A DNA stretch of 64,000 nt from the NCBI GenBank assembly GCA_021521415.1, contig JAIQDT010007637.1, positions 53,250 through 117,249 of the forward strand, written 5' to 3'. The position numbers and the translations under genes are program-made. Under the pieces are notes generated by a model, which was given only the letters and a program-made list of their open reading frames with translations, was not told where the DNA came from and did no database searches. This stretch comes from Bidens hawaiensis (Eukaryota > Streptophyta > Magnoliopsida > Asterales > Asteraceae). This document shows, piece after piece, positions 1 through 11,733 of the stretch (positions within the stretch are counted from its first letter, which is position 1; the number at the start of each line of letters is the position of its first letter).

Positions 1-680
1 TCATCTCTATCTCTGCAGAGTCTCCCAGGGTATGGCACTCTAGGTTTGTAGACTCTCGGTGGCTCGCTCGGTAACTGCTGTCTCTCGGCTTGTGCTGAAC
101 TCCCTGGACTGCTCCTCTGATGCACCTGGGCCAGCGGAGACTCCATCTGAATCTCCTCATCCACCTGCTCCTCTATAACTACTGCAGGCTCCTCGACAAC
201 TCCTCCCCTGGACATCTGCTGAATCACGGGCTCATCACGTGGCCCTGCACCGCTGCTCGTCATCACAGCTTTCGCGAATCCCTTCGGGTTCTGCTCGGTA
301 TTACTCGGTAGCGTACCCTACAGCCTCTCGTTCAATCGACTAGCTATCTCTCCCATCTACCACTTAAGACTCTGAATCGACGCTCCCTGATTCCTCATGA
401 ATGACTCGTGCTCCCGAAACTTCTCCCGCGTCTCTTTATGACGGGAATCATCTTACGCCATAAGCTGTGACAACATCTGCATCTGTTGCGCCATCATCTC
501 CTCTAAAGTGGGCTTGCTTCTCCCTACTGCTCGCTCCTTCACCTGCATCCTGGAATAGGCTCTGACGCTGCTGAAAACCGGACTGATTCCCGCTCCTCCA
601 GTTGGAATTCTGATTGCCTCTCCATCTCGAATTATAAGAATTGAAAGAATTTTGATTTCGGTTTGGATTGCCTATAAAGT
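1..680 (-). pseudogene. Athila/Tat-type Gypsy element: gag C-terminal part, decayed
   Basis: Reverse-strand reading continues the gag of 681-1571 toward the polyprotein but with stops and frame changes. A Gln/Asn/Arg-rich stretch is followed by a Glu-rich stretch. At the very left edge a proline-rich segment contains YKPRVPYPGRL, resembling the conserved gag/protease junction of Athila/Tat polyproteins. Protease, RT and integrase would lie left of the window. Reading through stops is inference; the PYPGRL-like motif is directly seen. Confidence 0.6.
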
Positions 681-1571
681 CTACGGCCTCCTCCTGCGAA
701 CTGACTGTGCACTGAACCGTATCATGCCCTCCTCTGCATATCTCACAAACTTGCTCTTCGTCTGCAAGTCCTTCATAACCTTCGCCAACTCCTCGACCTG
801 TGCCGTAAGTACGGTGTTCGTATCCACCGAATGCATGTCGCGTGATATGGAATCGACGGTCTTACCACCTCTGACGGGTGGTCTCTGGTATCCACTTATA
901 GCTAACCCATTAAATAAAGCAATGCACTCATCTGGGTCCTTCGTCGTCAACAGATTTCCTCCCGCCGCCGTGTCAAGCATGTTCTGCGTCACGTACGCCA
1001 CTCCATAATAAAACTTCTCGAAAACCGCCCAATCTTGCAAGCCATGGTTCGGGCACAACGCTAACAGATTTTTAAAACGCTCCCATGCCTCATAAAAACT
1101 CTCAGTGTCCTCCATCTGAAAAGAATGAATCTGATTACACAAACGAGCGGCCTTAGCCGGAGGATCGTATTTCTCAAGAAATTGGGTCTGCATGGCAGCC
1201 CAAGTAGCTATAGAGCCCTGTGGGAGGGACTCGAGCCACAGACTCGCATGATCAATGAGTGAAAACGGAAAGACGCGGAGCTTAATGACTTCTTCGGATA
1301 CGCCGGCAAGATGGAAAGAGTCACAGATACGCACGATGCGGGTAAGATGAGAATGCGAGTTCTCGTGAAGCAACCCGTGAAACTGAGCAGAATGAGAAAT
1401 GGTATTCAGAATATTCGACGGAATTTGCCAGTTTGTAGTAACTCCAATGGCGGGTGGTGCAATGCTGGATCTCGTGCCAGCATTGGTCGGACGGGCCCAG
1501 TCTGCAACTGTCCTCCTCGGTGGTAGATTGTCGCCCATAATCCTATCCCTATCGTTGAAGTCAGAAAACAT
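681..1571 (-). CDS. Athila/Tat-type Ty3/Gypsy gag (capsid) protein
   Basis: Open frame of 296 codons on the minus strand, just inside a primer binding site and LTR. Gag packages element RNA into cytoplasmic particles. The capsid core is recognisable by LRVFPFSLIDHASLWLESLP, then TWAAMQTQFLEKY, then FYEAWERFKNLLALCPNHG, which is the order and spacing of the Retrotrans_gag family (PF03732) in Athila/Tat elements. The first codons may not be the true start, since another overlapping frame upstream also looks retroelement-derived. The zinc-knuckle part is not seen, and sequence downstream (1-680) is broken, so the element is probably dead. Family assignment is firm; activity is not implied. Confidence 0.85.
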   Translation of the reverse strand: MFSDFNDRDRIMGDNLPPRRTVADWARPTNAGTRSSIAPPAIGVTTNWQIPSNILNTISHSAQFHGLLHENSHSHLTRIVRICDSFHLAGVSEEVIKLRVFPFSLIDHASLWLESLPQGSIATWAAMQTQFLEKYDPPAKAARLCNQIHSFQMEDTESFYEAWERFKNLLALCPNHGLQDWAVFEKFYYGVAYVTQNMLDTAAGGNLLTTKDPDECIALFNGLAISGYQRPPVRGGKTVDSISRDMHSVDTNTVLTAQVEELAKVMKDLQTKSKFVRYAEEGMIRFSAQSVRRRRP

Positions 1572-1833
1572 ACGAGAAGAGGATAAACTGCCAACGGATG
1601 ACGAAGCGGACGATGGTGAAACGGTGCGACGTCTCTCACGAAACTCTCTCTCTGGCTCGGGAAATGCTTCAGTGTCGGAGGTCCTCGAGATCGAGTCTGT
1701 CGCATAAAACTATAAAAATCAATAAAAGTAGCCAAACTATTCTAACAAATAAGCAAAGCAAAACCAAAATAATTACAAGTAGCACACAAGGTAAATCCTA
1801 ACTCGAGTCGCTCTCAAAATGCCTAAAACCGTG

Positions 1834-1851
1834 TCCCCGGCAACGGCGCCA
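1834..1851 (-). other. Primer binding site, tRNA-Asp type
   Basis: The minus strand reads TGGCGCCGTTGCCGGGGA, complementary to the 3' end of plant tRNA-Asp including its CCA. It lies 6 bases from the LTR end at 1858. This primer is typical of Athila/Tat Gypsy elements, fixes the orientation (minus) and marks 1858-3534 as the 5' LTR. Confidence 0.85.
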
Positions 1852-1857
1852 AAAACT

Positions 1858-3534
1858 TGATGTGCATCGGATATGTCTAAAAGAATGACCCTCACAACTA
1901 AGTTTTAAATTTAAAACGAAAATCCTAAAACCACACACAACTGGCAAGTGTACCAATCGCAAGTAGTATAGACCTAGGAAGTCCGAGTATCGAACACGAA
2001 GACATGTAAGAACGGTAAAGATCACTAACCCTAGACAAGACCTACCTAAGAATAATATTTAATTGATTTTTAATTTTTAATGACTAATTGGACTAACCGG
2101 ACTGACTGACAAAAGTAACCAAAAATAGAGAACTTAACGGGAAACTAACTATGTTGACTTTGAATGGAGAAAAACGTCTACCTAGGTTTGAATCAAATTG
2201 TAGGCCTAACAAGCAAATAGATTTGATGATATCAAGACACCGGTTCCTAAAGATGACACGACTAAGGATCGCTCAGGCTCACTGGATTACCTCTCGGTCT
2301 CACTCAACAAACCTTAACTACTCTTAATCGGCTAAAACGACCAAACCCGAAAATAATTGTTAACGTGTTCTAATGTTGACTCGCCTCTGGGTCTCACCAA
2401 CACTCGACCCTAATGGTAATGAATACTACACAACCAAGGATAGAGGAACAATTCACCTTAAACCAAATAGATCAACTAGTCGCTCAAAACACCTAAACCG
2501 GACAAGAAACGAACTCGCTCTCGCGCAATTTTAATTCTAGCATGGAAAGGCAATGAGACAACCCTAACTTCTTATCACTTCTGGGTCTCTAAGAAGGTGT
2601 CTAACCACTGCACTTTAACCACAAATTCATGCAACAAAACCCTACGGTTGTCCCTACCGCAAACAAACCCTAAACACTAAGTCTAGAATTAAACAAGCAC
2701 CGATCAATCAATACAAAACTAATCAACCAACGAAAGATGTTTAAGCAATGAATTACCAAAATTTCCAGACCTTAAACACAACCTATTTCATGTCTAAATC
2801 AAACTTTACCATAATAATTTAAAGTCTATCAATCAAACAATCCAATAAACTCATCAAACCTAACAATAATCATCATTCCTAGGTAGAACCAACAAGTTTA
2901 GCCTCTAATCATATTTGGACAGCAGCTATTCATCAATAAAAACATTGTGTAACTCATCTCAAACATCAATTCAATCATTCAATGATCAACAATAATCATA
3001 AACAAGTCAATATCTCAAGCAATTGCAAAACTACTAATCAATTGAACAAGAAAATCAAAGTGTTGAACAATGTTATGAAAGAAAGGATATATGATGAATA
3101 TGGGCTGCTCCTTGACTGTGAAAACTGATGGTGAACGATCCCGAGGCTTGTTCTTGACTCCTTCTTCCTTCCTTAGCCGCCACACGCTCCAACCCTAGCT
3201 GCATAAAACTTTTTTCTCTTCTCTTTCCCTGCTCACTGTTGCAATCGGACCTAGGGGGCTACCCTAGGGTTTTATTTTTTCTTTTTTATATTCTAATTAG
3301 TGTAAGTAATGGGCTTGTATAACATGTAATCGGGCCGGGCTTTGAGCTTTGTCTTCAAATCGTATGCGTAAAAGGCCCGTAAGCTCCTCGAAAGGGTTTC
3401 TTATTCTTTAACCCATAACCTACAAGATCATTAAAATTATGTAAAACCTATATAAAACAAGTTAAAATACATAAAATATAATATAATAACGTAGATAAAA
3501 GGTGCGAAAAATAAGTGTGTTTTACAACACATCA
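1858..3534 (-). repeat. 5' LTR of the Athila/Tat-type Gypsy element
   Basis: Segment of 1677 bp bounded by TGATGTG and CACATCA (inverted termini). It is next to the tRNA-Asp primer site, and gag follows on the minus strand. A second copy of nearly identical length (1678 bp) is a solo LTR at 37664-39341; the two share long stretches such as GGCAAGTGTACC and TCCGAGTATCGAACACG. It abuts a copia gag at 3535, so it inserted into that element; the five bases after the LTR are CTCAT. The matching duplication would lie outside the window. Confidence 0.85.
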
Positions 3535-3872
3535 CTCATTCCAAAGAATCTGAGCAGTTTCAGCATACAAGACACTACTACTGATGTACCGGTGAGAATG
3601 TTGAGAATTCATGAGATCACCATGTCATTACAACACTGCCAAACCGCCAGCTGTTGCTTGTTATCCGTCATGGTTAAAGAGTTATTGATGAAACCAAGCT
3701 TGTTTTTATCTGAAAGAGCAATCATCATTGCTTTTTTCCAAGCTCCGAAATCAGTACCATCAAAGAATTTGGAAACGAGGATCACACCGGGGTGATCCGA
3801 AGGATGAAGGTAAAGAGGGCTGGAGAAATCAATGGTCACATTTGAAACAACAGAACTGTTTGAAGATGCCAT
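3535..3872 (-). pseudogene. Copia-type gag N-terminus, truncated
   Basis: Minus-strand frame starting MASSNSSVVS contains SPLYLHPSDHPGVILVSKFF, then WKKAMMIALSDKNKLGFI, the conserved start of Ty1/Copia gag polyproteins in plants. After about 87 codons a stop occurs; a one-base frame change continues with SSSVLYAETAQILWNE, also copia gag. It is cut at 3535 by the Athila-type LTR. A primer-like site at 4334-4345 lies upstream, so this is the 5' part of a copia element on the minus strand whose pol is not visible. Confidence 0.75.
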
Positions 3873-4333
3873 TGAAAAACACAGAAAAACGAAACAAACG
3901 CACGAAAAAAAGGAACGAAAGGCTTATGCGCCGTATATCTTATACGGCGTATAAGTATATACGCTGGAGACTTATGCGCTGTGTAAGTAAAAAAATTATA
4001 CGGCATATAAGTTGATCAAAAAGAAAAATACAAGATTTTGAGCGAGAAAGAATGAAAAAAGATCTGAAACTTTGAGAGACTGTTCAGAAACAAGAATATT
4101 ACATGTTTTGAACTTTTGATGAAGTTTGAATGGTTAAAACTTCTGTAATGATGAAAAAGGGAGAAAAGAGAAGAAATCTTACAAGAGATTGAATGAAACA
4201 AACGAAATTGATCAAAGAACAATCAATTCCCGAACAAAAAACAAGAATGATCAAAGAAAATGATCAGATGAAGATGAGAAAACCGACGAAATGAGAGACG
4301 TCGGTTGAAATGAAGAGCAGAATTAAGAACCTT
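3873..4333 (-). other. Copia leader with TATACG palindromes
   Basis: Untranslated leader between gag start and primer site. It holds several copies of a palindromic motif such as TTATACGGCGTATAAG (3920-4015). No gene is seen. Confidence 0.4.
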
Positions 4334-4345
4334 GTTTTGATACCA
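4334..4345 (-). other. Primer binding site, initiator tRNA-Met-like
   Basis: The minus strand reads TGGTATCAAAAC directly after an LTR-like end CGATTACA. The first eight bases match the usual copia primer site TGGTATCAGAGC. It orders LTR, PBS and gag on the minus strand. Confidence 0.55.
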
Positions 4346-4600
4346 TGTAATCGTTGAAGAACAATGACGCAGAAAGAAAACAAGAACTGAAGCAAGGAAG
4401 GAAAATTCTATTATCTCATAATGAAAAAATTACATCTAAGAAACAAACAAACCATACATACATACATACATACACTGTTTATGTTATACGGCATGTAAGT
4501 TATACATCGTATAACATATACTGCGCGTATGCCCTTATACGCTCACAAATTGCATGGTTATTGTTGAAGAATGGAATGTTTTGTAGTTAATGAGCTGCTT
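4346..4600 (-). repeat. Probable copia 5' LTR, outer boundary not resolved
   Basis: Sequence upstream of the primer-like site. The inner boundary (TGTAATCG on the plus strand) is placed by the PBS; I could not find the outer terminus or a target duplication, so the right end is a guess. It contains a CATA microsatellite near 4459-4478 and further TATACG/GTATAA palindromes at 4483-4545. Confidence 0.35.
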
Positions 4601-5843
4601 CAACTTCTCCATCAACGTCTAGATACCTGCATATGTCATCTTGTCTTTCATGAGATCCAAAAAGAGCAAACACCCAGTCTGAATGAAAAAAGAAATTTAT
4701 CTCATCCATTTTTAATTACTTTTATCAAAACGAGAATTGAAAAAATTATCTCGGCCACTTTAAAAATTACTTATCAAAACGAGAATTCTGCTTTAATTCT
4801 GTATTTGCTTTAATGTCCTTTTATTTAATGAAAAACAAACTCACACGTAGGTGATTAGTTTTGGAAGAACTCAGATTAAAACCGAGACTTACAAAATACA
4901 AATTTATCAAACAACACATGTGCTGCACTGCGCACGTTTCAACCACTTGCTATTTTTAAAAGCACCACATCAAACACGCAGATTTGCTTCACATTTTACC
5001 ATTGCTCGTGTTGTCATTGAAAACCATTTAATATAAGTTAAAGAAAAGAAAAAGGAATAGCTAAAACTAGTCATGGCAATCTCGACCCATTAATTTAAAA
5101 TTGTGTTATTTAGAGCCTTTAAAGTTTGTGGGTTGAGGAAAGAGAACAAGGTCAAATTGGGCTGAATCAAAAATACAAAATTAAAATGGGCTGATTCTTA
5201 CAATGCATGTGCAGTTTCATGTTTTGATCCTACCAACTTGATTAATCTACTATATTTTGATTTTGTTAACGGTTTTGATTCTTTTGGAATACATACTTTA
5301 CGAAAATTTCTGAATACATTTTGATATTTTGGTCACTAAATACTTTTACCTTTATTTTCTGAAACAATATGTCTGGACCATTTTCTAAAAACACCACCTC
5401 TGACCTCTCACCTTGACCTGAATCTGTTCTAACCCATTACCCTGCCCATTTTGCCAAGTATAGTTAAAATTATTACGTGCAACACGTTAGTGTAAAACCT
5501 TGTTAAGAATTTAAACAAAATAAAAACAGATTTCATTTCAAAGTAATAAAAATATACCAAAATAAACTATTTATACAAAGAACTAATATTGAGTATGACT
5601 ACAATCCGAACAAGTTGCTAATTTCAGTTTAGTGATGGCCCCGTTTAAGTAGCGATAAGAATCGAATTGATCCCTTCTCCACCCGCTTTTCCTCCATTAT
5701 TTCAACCTATAATATAATATTTATAAACATATTTAGCACATTAATAAATTATTAAAAAATATATATATTTAATATCTAAGACTAACATGTCTAATACGAG
5801 TCATCCTAATCCAACCCGACCCATTTTGACAAGAGGTGACGAA
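4601..5843. other. Intergenic, no gene seen
   Basis: AT-rich sequence between the copia remnant and the kinase stop codon. Part of it (about 5650-5843) should be kinase 3' UTR and terminator. No convincing frame or repeat boundary was found. Confidence 0.5.
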
Positions 5844-8800
5844 CTACAAGTCTTGTACCTCGGTAGTTATTCTCTTCAGAATATCAATGATTTCAGAGAA
5901 ATTAGGTCTTAAACTCGGGTCTTTTTGCCAGCATCTTCCAAGCAGCTCGGCAAGTTTCGGATGAGTGTTCTTTGGGATAGTGGGTCGTAAGCCCTGAAAT
6001 ATTCAAACATATGCTACATTTTGTTTGTAAGAAAAATAATATTTGGTTGTATGTTGTAACAAAAATAATATTTGGTTGTATGGTTGTAACAAAAGATTTA
6101 AGAAAAGTAATATTTGGTTGTATGGTTCTTAACATACTTAATGTTTTACCTTTTGAACCACCCCAATAGCTGCCTGCACTGGGGTCAAGTACTCGTATGG
6201 AAGCTGAAAAAAAGATACATTATAAATGAAGATAAACCTTAATTTACATAAAATAATCCAAAGTGAATGTTGAATAGTTCAATGACCAAAAGGTAAAACC
6301 TTTCCAGTTAGTAACTCCCATAAAACGACACCGAAACTGAAAACATCCGCCTTGAGATCATACGGCTTGTGTTCAATAACCTTCATTGTAAATAAAAGTA
6401 TGTTAAGAAGTTTCTGTAATAATTACAGTAAACAAACATGTAGTGTTGTAAACAAGCCAAGCTACTCGTAAGCTACTAAGATCGGCTTGGTAAAAGCTTG
6501 AATCAAACAAATTTCAACAAGCTCGAGCAGAATTTGGAGCTTATTTAATATCCGAGCTCGAGCTCAGGCTTCACATACTGAGCTTGATCGACTCACAAGC
6601 CTAAATGAATCTGCTGTTTCATAAAATGCAATAACTTTTATTTTATATAATAAAGCACCTCGGGAGCCATCCACCTATATGTTCCAGTTTCTGCTGTCAT
6701 CACACCAGTCTGAGCCTTCACTCTTGCAACACCAAAATCAGCCACCTTAATAACCTGTATGCAAAACATCCCGCTTTTTATACCATAAAATTAAAAATCA
6801 AATATACAAGACTGAGAATCTCACGTCATTTTCATCCATAAGAAGATTTGCAGCCTTCAAGTCCCTGTGTATTATATTATTTTGGTGCAGGTAGTCCATC
6901 CCCCTTGATATATCAATTGCTACCTTGAGTAATATTGGAAGTTTAAATGTACCCTTTTGTTTGTGCAAATAATCATACACACTTCCCCCGCTCATGAACT
7001 CTGAATTAAGATAATAGCCATGAAGAAAAATCAAAATCATATGTCACGTGTTTTGACTTTTGACACTGTTTCAAAGTGCATTCAAGATTTACCGGTTACA
7101 ATGCACAAGTTTGAAGGCTCAGTACATGCTCCTATAAACTGCACAACGTTCTTATGTCGAATTTTCCTGCGTTTTGTAAATCTTTATATTTATTTCCCTT
7201 TTAAAGAGAGAAATGCATAAAACATACATGATATAAAAAGTCAGCATGGTCAAAGTTGCTGGCACATCAGCTACCATGCCATATTTGACTAGTGTTACTG
7301 TTATAATACCATAAATAAAAAAATTAAGAAGTCAACATGGTCAAAGTTACTCACAAACCTCATGATATAAACTTCTTGGGCAAACTCCTGTTGCATTGTT
7401 GTGGTTATGTGCTCGGCCTTAAGCATCTTAATAGCCACCTCTTGACTACGATATGTACCTTTATATCTAAATTAACATAGATAATAAATGTTAATTTGAT
7501 ATCCATTATAGCATATAGTCTTTCATCTGAACATAAATAAACATAGTTGCATAAAAGACTTACAGATCACCAAAGGATCCAGAAGCAACCTTGTGATCAA
7601 GTCTTAGAAACTTAGGATCGATTTCCCATTCATCTGTTCCGTCATTGGGAATGTGCAAGTGATTAAATACAAAAGACGATGACCGCTGATCTGGTAAAGT
7701 CTGCTTCAACACAGAAGTCAAGCTTTAGTCAACATTAGCATGGGGATAACCACTGAGTAAGCTTTCAAATGTATGCATACCTCAAGCTTTTTAAGCTTTC
7801 TTTCTATTGCATCTCGAAGCTCTTCGGTTTCCTGAAAAATTGTATAAAGATCATTCCGTAAATACAAAACCTGAAAGATCTTTTAAGAGTGTGCATGAAA
7901 CCGAAATAACTGACGTAACCAAACCGAACTTAAACCCAACCCAAAACCGACTGTTTTCTAAAAACGAGCCTGACTTCTGATTTGATTTCGGTTTTGCATA
8001 TACCAAAAACCGAACAAACTGAGCCTGTAAAAACCGAAAACAATCATCTCTTGTTATTGCATTTCTTAATTACAATTTTAATTTTTGAATGTTAAGTAAT
8101 TAACAAGAGATTAATAAACGGTGTAGCCTCAAACTTAAAGCCCAAATGTGCAGTCATCAATTAATTTTTTATTAACATAACCGTTTAGGCACAAAGTTTC
8201 AGACATAAATTCATTATTTTGGGCTTTTTTTCGCCCAAAAACTTAAGCCCAAATGGCAAAATAAAAATTATAAAAAAAAACGAAACCGAACCTATTGTAA
8301 AAATCGAAACTGAATGATTTTCAAAAACCCATAATAAACAGAACTTTTGGCTTTCGGTTCACTTTGAGCCCAATACCAACCCATGAAAACCCTTAAGCTT
8401 CTATGAAATTTGTATTGATAGAACAGAAAAAAAAAATTATTAAAAAATGTAATTGAAAAACTTTCATCAAACAAACTACAAGCATACAGTTCATGGTTCA
8501 GAGTTCAGCTAGGGCAAAATATATACGATTATACAGCAAATTATATAGAAAAGTTCCATCAACATCAAAAGACAACTTATAATTTAAAAATTATGTAACA
8601 TGGAACTAAATATGAATTCATTATGTTAACCGAGTGTAGTACAATTACTTAAATGAGGAAAGTACCTCATGTGGCCAACCATCAACAACAAAGACGTCTA
8701 ACGAGTAGTGATCTACTGTAGAAAATATGTGTGCTTCCTGAATGTTGAGTCCTACTTCAGCCAGTAAACATGTCAACTGCAAATTTTGCACCAATGAGAA

Positions 8801-11029
8801 CCAAAATATGTTTGGTAGTAAGGACTAAGGAGAACAAATAAGTACCTGATTCAGAAGCTTGGGTTTGTCATCTGATGAAAAGGTAATTCCATGCAACGGC
8901 CTGTATTTATTAATCAATAACATAGTGAATTGTACAAGAATTTCACATGACAACTAGGCGTGTTAAATGGATCATGTTCATGCGTTGGTGGTCACCATTT
9001 ATAACCACAACCAAAAGTCTAACCAGAAACAACTTATCATTTTGGCTGCTGTACATTATCATTAATACTTGTTCTTTACTTTTTAAATTAAAATAATTGT
9101 GCATTTAAATGAAAATGAGAATACTAATGTACCTAGGACAGTTTGTGTTGGTATTGACAGAATTATTCCCACTGCTAGCTGATAGTTCAGTCGCTTCAAG
9201 TGCAAGGGCTTCAAGATTCGGTGATGATCCAAAGGCAGGCGGTGGATGAACGCTGTCATAAATTAATCATTACTTAACATTAACAACACTAGAGATCCCA
9301 TAATCTAATTAAGACATAAGTGAACAAGAAGACAAACAGTATATTTAAAATGGGCCTGAGGAATTATGATAATCATATAATTGCCACTTGCATAAAACTA
9401 TGATTAGCTAAGAATATAATATGCACTCGGTTCGGTTACAACGTTTAACTATCTAAGATTGTACCTTTGAGATAGCTGCTTCCCAGGTGAGCTGTAGTTG
9501 ACTAAATCATCTGAGTTATTCTCAGTCACTGAGCAAACCTGTGCATACGCTTTTCGGTTATAATGTTAAGCATCTAAAGTAAGCTTTGGGGATACTGAGA
9601 ACAAAACAGACCTGTACTAGCCGCACGTCTAATGCAGGCCCGTTAGCAGGATCATGTGCTAGACTCAGCAATCGCTTGTGCATGAGTACATCTTCCGCGC
9701 TTTCAACATTTACATCAAGTGCATACCTTCAATTCATTTACCACATACGAATGAACAATTCAACTTTTGTTACAAGACTTAAAAAGAATAGATAGTCCAC
9801 TTATTCGACTTTTGTTACAAGCATGACATAACCGCTTTATGTATTACAGTTAAAGCCTAATACATACGGTTCTCTCAACCACCTAATATATTTAACATTT
9901 CATATTTGATAAAAGCACTTGCACTGCCTTATTCATGTCTCTATGCTCTTTAATTTGTTACTATTAAAGTTATTCACCTTTTTGCGTTGTAAGTAGCTTG
10001 TTATTTGTAGCATTCTTTGTTTTATTGTCGTTTTTAACTCCTTGTGCCACGGTTAGATTATTCGCTAGTGCGCTACGTGTCAACAACAAAGGCTTTTGAA
10101 GCCATGAGTCTCAGTAGAAGCAGCCTCTCTATCTCCTGAGATAGGGAACCGTGTGCACTCATATTTGATAAAAGCACTTGACTCTACCAATATTAGCGTA
10201 TAGTTTGTTTGTATGTATTTGATTTCCAAACAGTCAAAAGAAAATCAAAAATAATTTTTCCAAGTTATTAAGAAACAAAGAATTCTCCAAGATAAACATG
10301 CACATAGACAGATAGACAAATTAACCACTTATACAAATTCATCATCATCATCGTACTCAGTATATCCCACCAATAGCAAAGCTATGGTAGGGTCTGAGGA
10401 GGGTAAGATGTAGGCAGCCTTACCTCTACCCCATAGGGATAGAGAGGCTGCTTCCGGTGAGACCCCCGGCTCGATAGTAGTTTTGCATCAAGCCTTGGAC
10501 ATAAGGCACATAGCACTCAATCATCGAGACACCGGCTGATCGGTGCATGTACCCTTATCTTTCAGCTATCAACGCCATGAACACTTATACAAATTAAATA
10601 AACAAAAAGAAAAGAAAATGCTGTTCATTATTAACTTATAAGAAAAACATTAATTAAAAAGACACAACCAACCACAAACACCAAAAACATGTTTCATGAT
10701 CGACCAAACAAAAGTTTCAAAACATGAGATCTAGGGTTATTTTATTAAAATAAAAAAAATAATAAAAAATAATGACAAATGATCATAATCTCATACATAC
10801 ATACATACATACATACATACCTGTTCGGAAGACGGTTGAAATGAGCCAAAAGCTCATCTTCAAAACCAGGTTGTCTTGCTTCATCATTGCCTGAATCTTT
10901 TAAACGCCGAAGAATCTCGTTATACACCTCTAGCTTCTGATGCCGATTATTATTATTATTATTATTATTCACCGCCGTGAACTTCCGGGAAGATTCCGTA
11001 ATCAAACTCTCGTTATCCACCGTCACCAT
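5844..11029 (-). CDS. STY46: ACT-domain Raf-like protein kinase, STY8/STY17/STY46 group (15 exons)
   Basis: Spliced from 10821-11029, 9612-9726, 9465-9538, 9133-9252, 8846-8900, 8666-8776, 7781-7831, 7564-7700, 7359-7466, 7093-7166, 6825-7000, 6659-6754, 6300-6380, 6150-6203 and 5844-5993. All introns are GT-AG and phases agree, giving 1611 nt and 536 residues, near the family's usual length. The N-terminus has an octa-Asn run (21-28). An ACT domain lies at about 173-245 ([20 protein letters not shown]). The kinase domain starts near 280: loop ASGSFG, Lys304 in VAIK, HRD 396-398, DFG 416-418, activation segment [13 protein letters not shown] ending at 442. The loop has Ala at the first Gly, as is usual in this group. 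Arabidopsis relatives are cytosolic kinases that phosphorylate chloroplast transit peptides; that role is inferred by homology. Assignment among STY8, STY17 and STY46 is unsettled. Confidence 0.9.
6441..6604. mobile_element. hAT-like MITE remnant in kinase intron
   Basis: Between exons ending at 6380 and starting at 6659. It begins GTGTTGTAAACAAGCC and ends with CTCACAAGCC, and contains the GAGCTCGAGCTC repeats typical of small plant hAT-like elements. No exact target duplication was found; boundaries are approximate. Confidence 0.4.
7235..7355. repeat. Short direct repeat in kinase intron
   Basis: AGTCAGCATGGTCAAAGTTG near 7239 recurs with two changes near 7331, just before the splice donor region of exon 9. 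Likely a local duplication of about 92 bp spacing. Confidence 0.5.
7885..8400. mobile_element. AACCGAA-rich hAT-like MITE in kinase intron
   Basis: Clusters of AACCGAA/TTCGGTTT at both ends and an AT-rich centre, inside the 834-bp intron between 7832 and 8665. Termini TAAGAGTGTGCATG and (reverse) TAAGGGTTTTCATG resemble one another. It looks like the better preserved element at 27365-27996. No clear target duplication is left. Confidence 0.4.
10358..10478 (+). mobile_element. SINE-like fragment in kinase intron 1
   Basis: Contains GGGTCTGAGGAGGGTAAGAT followed by GTAGGCAGCCTTACC, resembling the conserved 3' 'Angio' domain found in many plant SINE families. A tRNA-like head and a poly-A tail are not clear, so this is probably a fragment. 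It lies in the large first intron (9727-10820). A partial inverse match (CAGCCTCTCTATCTCC) is near 10122. Confidence 0.5.
10796..10820. repeat. CATA microsatellite at the intron 1 donor
   Basis: About six CATA units on the plus strand; on the gene strand the intron starts GTATGTATGTATG directly after exon 1. The splice donor is therefore the first unit of a length-variable repeat. Confidence 0.8.
10946..10969 (-). repeat. In-frame ATT/AAT trinucleotide repeat coding poly-Asn
   Basis: Eight consecutive AAT codons in exon 1 of the kinase, giving Asn21-28. The frame is unaffected by unit gain or loss. Confidence 0.85.
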
Positions 11030-11257
11030 TGATATATACTGTATCAATTAATATATGTGTGTATCTCCGAAACCGAATCAAACAAAACAGCAAAGATTCC
11101 AAGATTGTTTCGAGATCCAAATAAATCACGAATGTAGTTTTGAAACCTTAGATGTCGTTTGTTTTCATGCCTGCTCTGTTTGGTGTAACTTTGTTGCACC
11201 GTCGTTTGTTTGTATGATTTCAATGTATATGTATAGTATGTGTAGGAGGATTTGTTA

Positions 11258-11265
11258 TATTTATA
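11258..11265 (-). promoter_or_regulatory. Candidate TATA box of the kinase gene
   Basis: The minus strand reads TATAAATA about 230 bases upstream of the kinase ATG at 11029, leaving room for a 5' UTR of roughly 200 nt. AT-rich context makes chance occurrence possible. Confidence 0.35.
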
Positions 11266-11332
11266 TTTTCCAAGTGGGAGACATGGAAACTTTTGACGGC
11301 GACTTTGATATTTTATAAACAACCAGTTTATA

Positions 11333-11733
11333 AGGTGTTTTGCCTAGCTTTTTTTTTCTTTTTCTTTTTTTTCACTTATGTTTATATTTTAAAGTAGTTT
11401 ATAGTTTATTTTTTATTATTTGATAAGCTTTTTTTAAGTGTTTGGATTAGCTTAAATTCTACAAGTTAATAATAAGTTGTTAAATTCATCATTCTTTAGT
11501 TTGTTAGAGTAATAAGTTGCTTCAATAATTATTAATCCATCACCATTTTAGAGCAAATTAGTAACTTACACCCTTATACAAATAAGCTTCTTCAAATAAG
11601 CTAAAAAAACCATATTCAAAGAAGCTTCGTCAAATTAGCTTATATAAGCTTGTAAGCATAAGCTTAAAAAGCTAAACCAAACACCAAGTTAAGCTTATTT
11701 AAAAAAACTAAAAAAGCTAGGCCAAACACCCCC
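11333..11733. mobile_element. MITE with GGTGTTTGGCCTAGC-type inverted ends
   Basis: Left end AGGTGTTTTGCCTAGCTTTT and right end (reverse) GGGGGTGTTTGGCCTAGC are inverted copies. The interior is AT-rich with many AAGCTT/AGCTTATT repeats and no coding. Flanks are TATA on both sides, a possible duplication. It sits just upstream of the kinase promoter. Confidence 0.6.

Noticed and set aside
3728..4015. 95-codon plus-strand frame
   Set aside because: Antisense of a copia gag start and leader; no domain.
11041..11047. Kinase start upstream of 11029
   Set aside because: The longer frame begins with TTG, not ATG; the first ATG at 11029 fits the family N-terminus.
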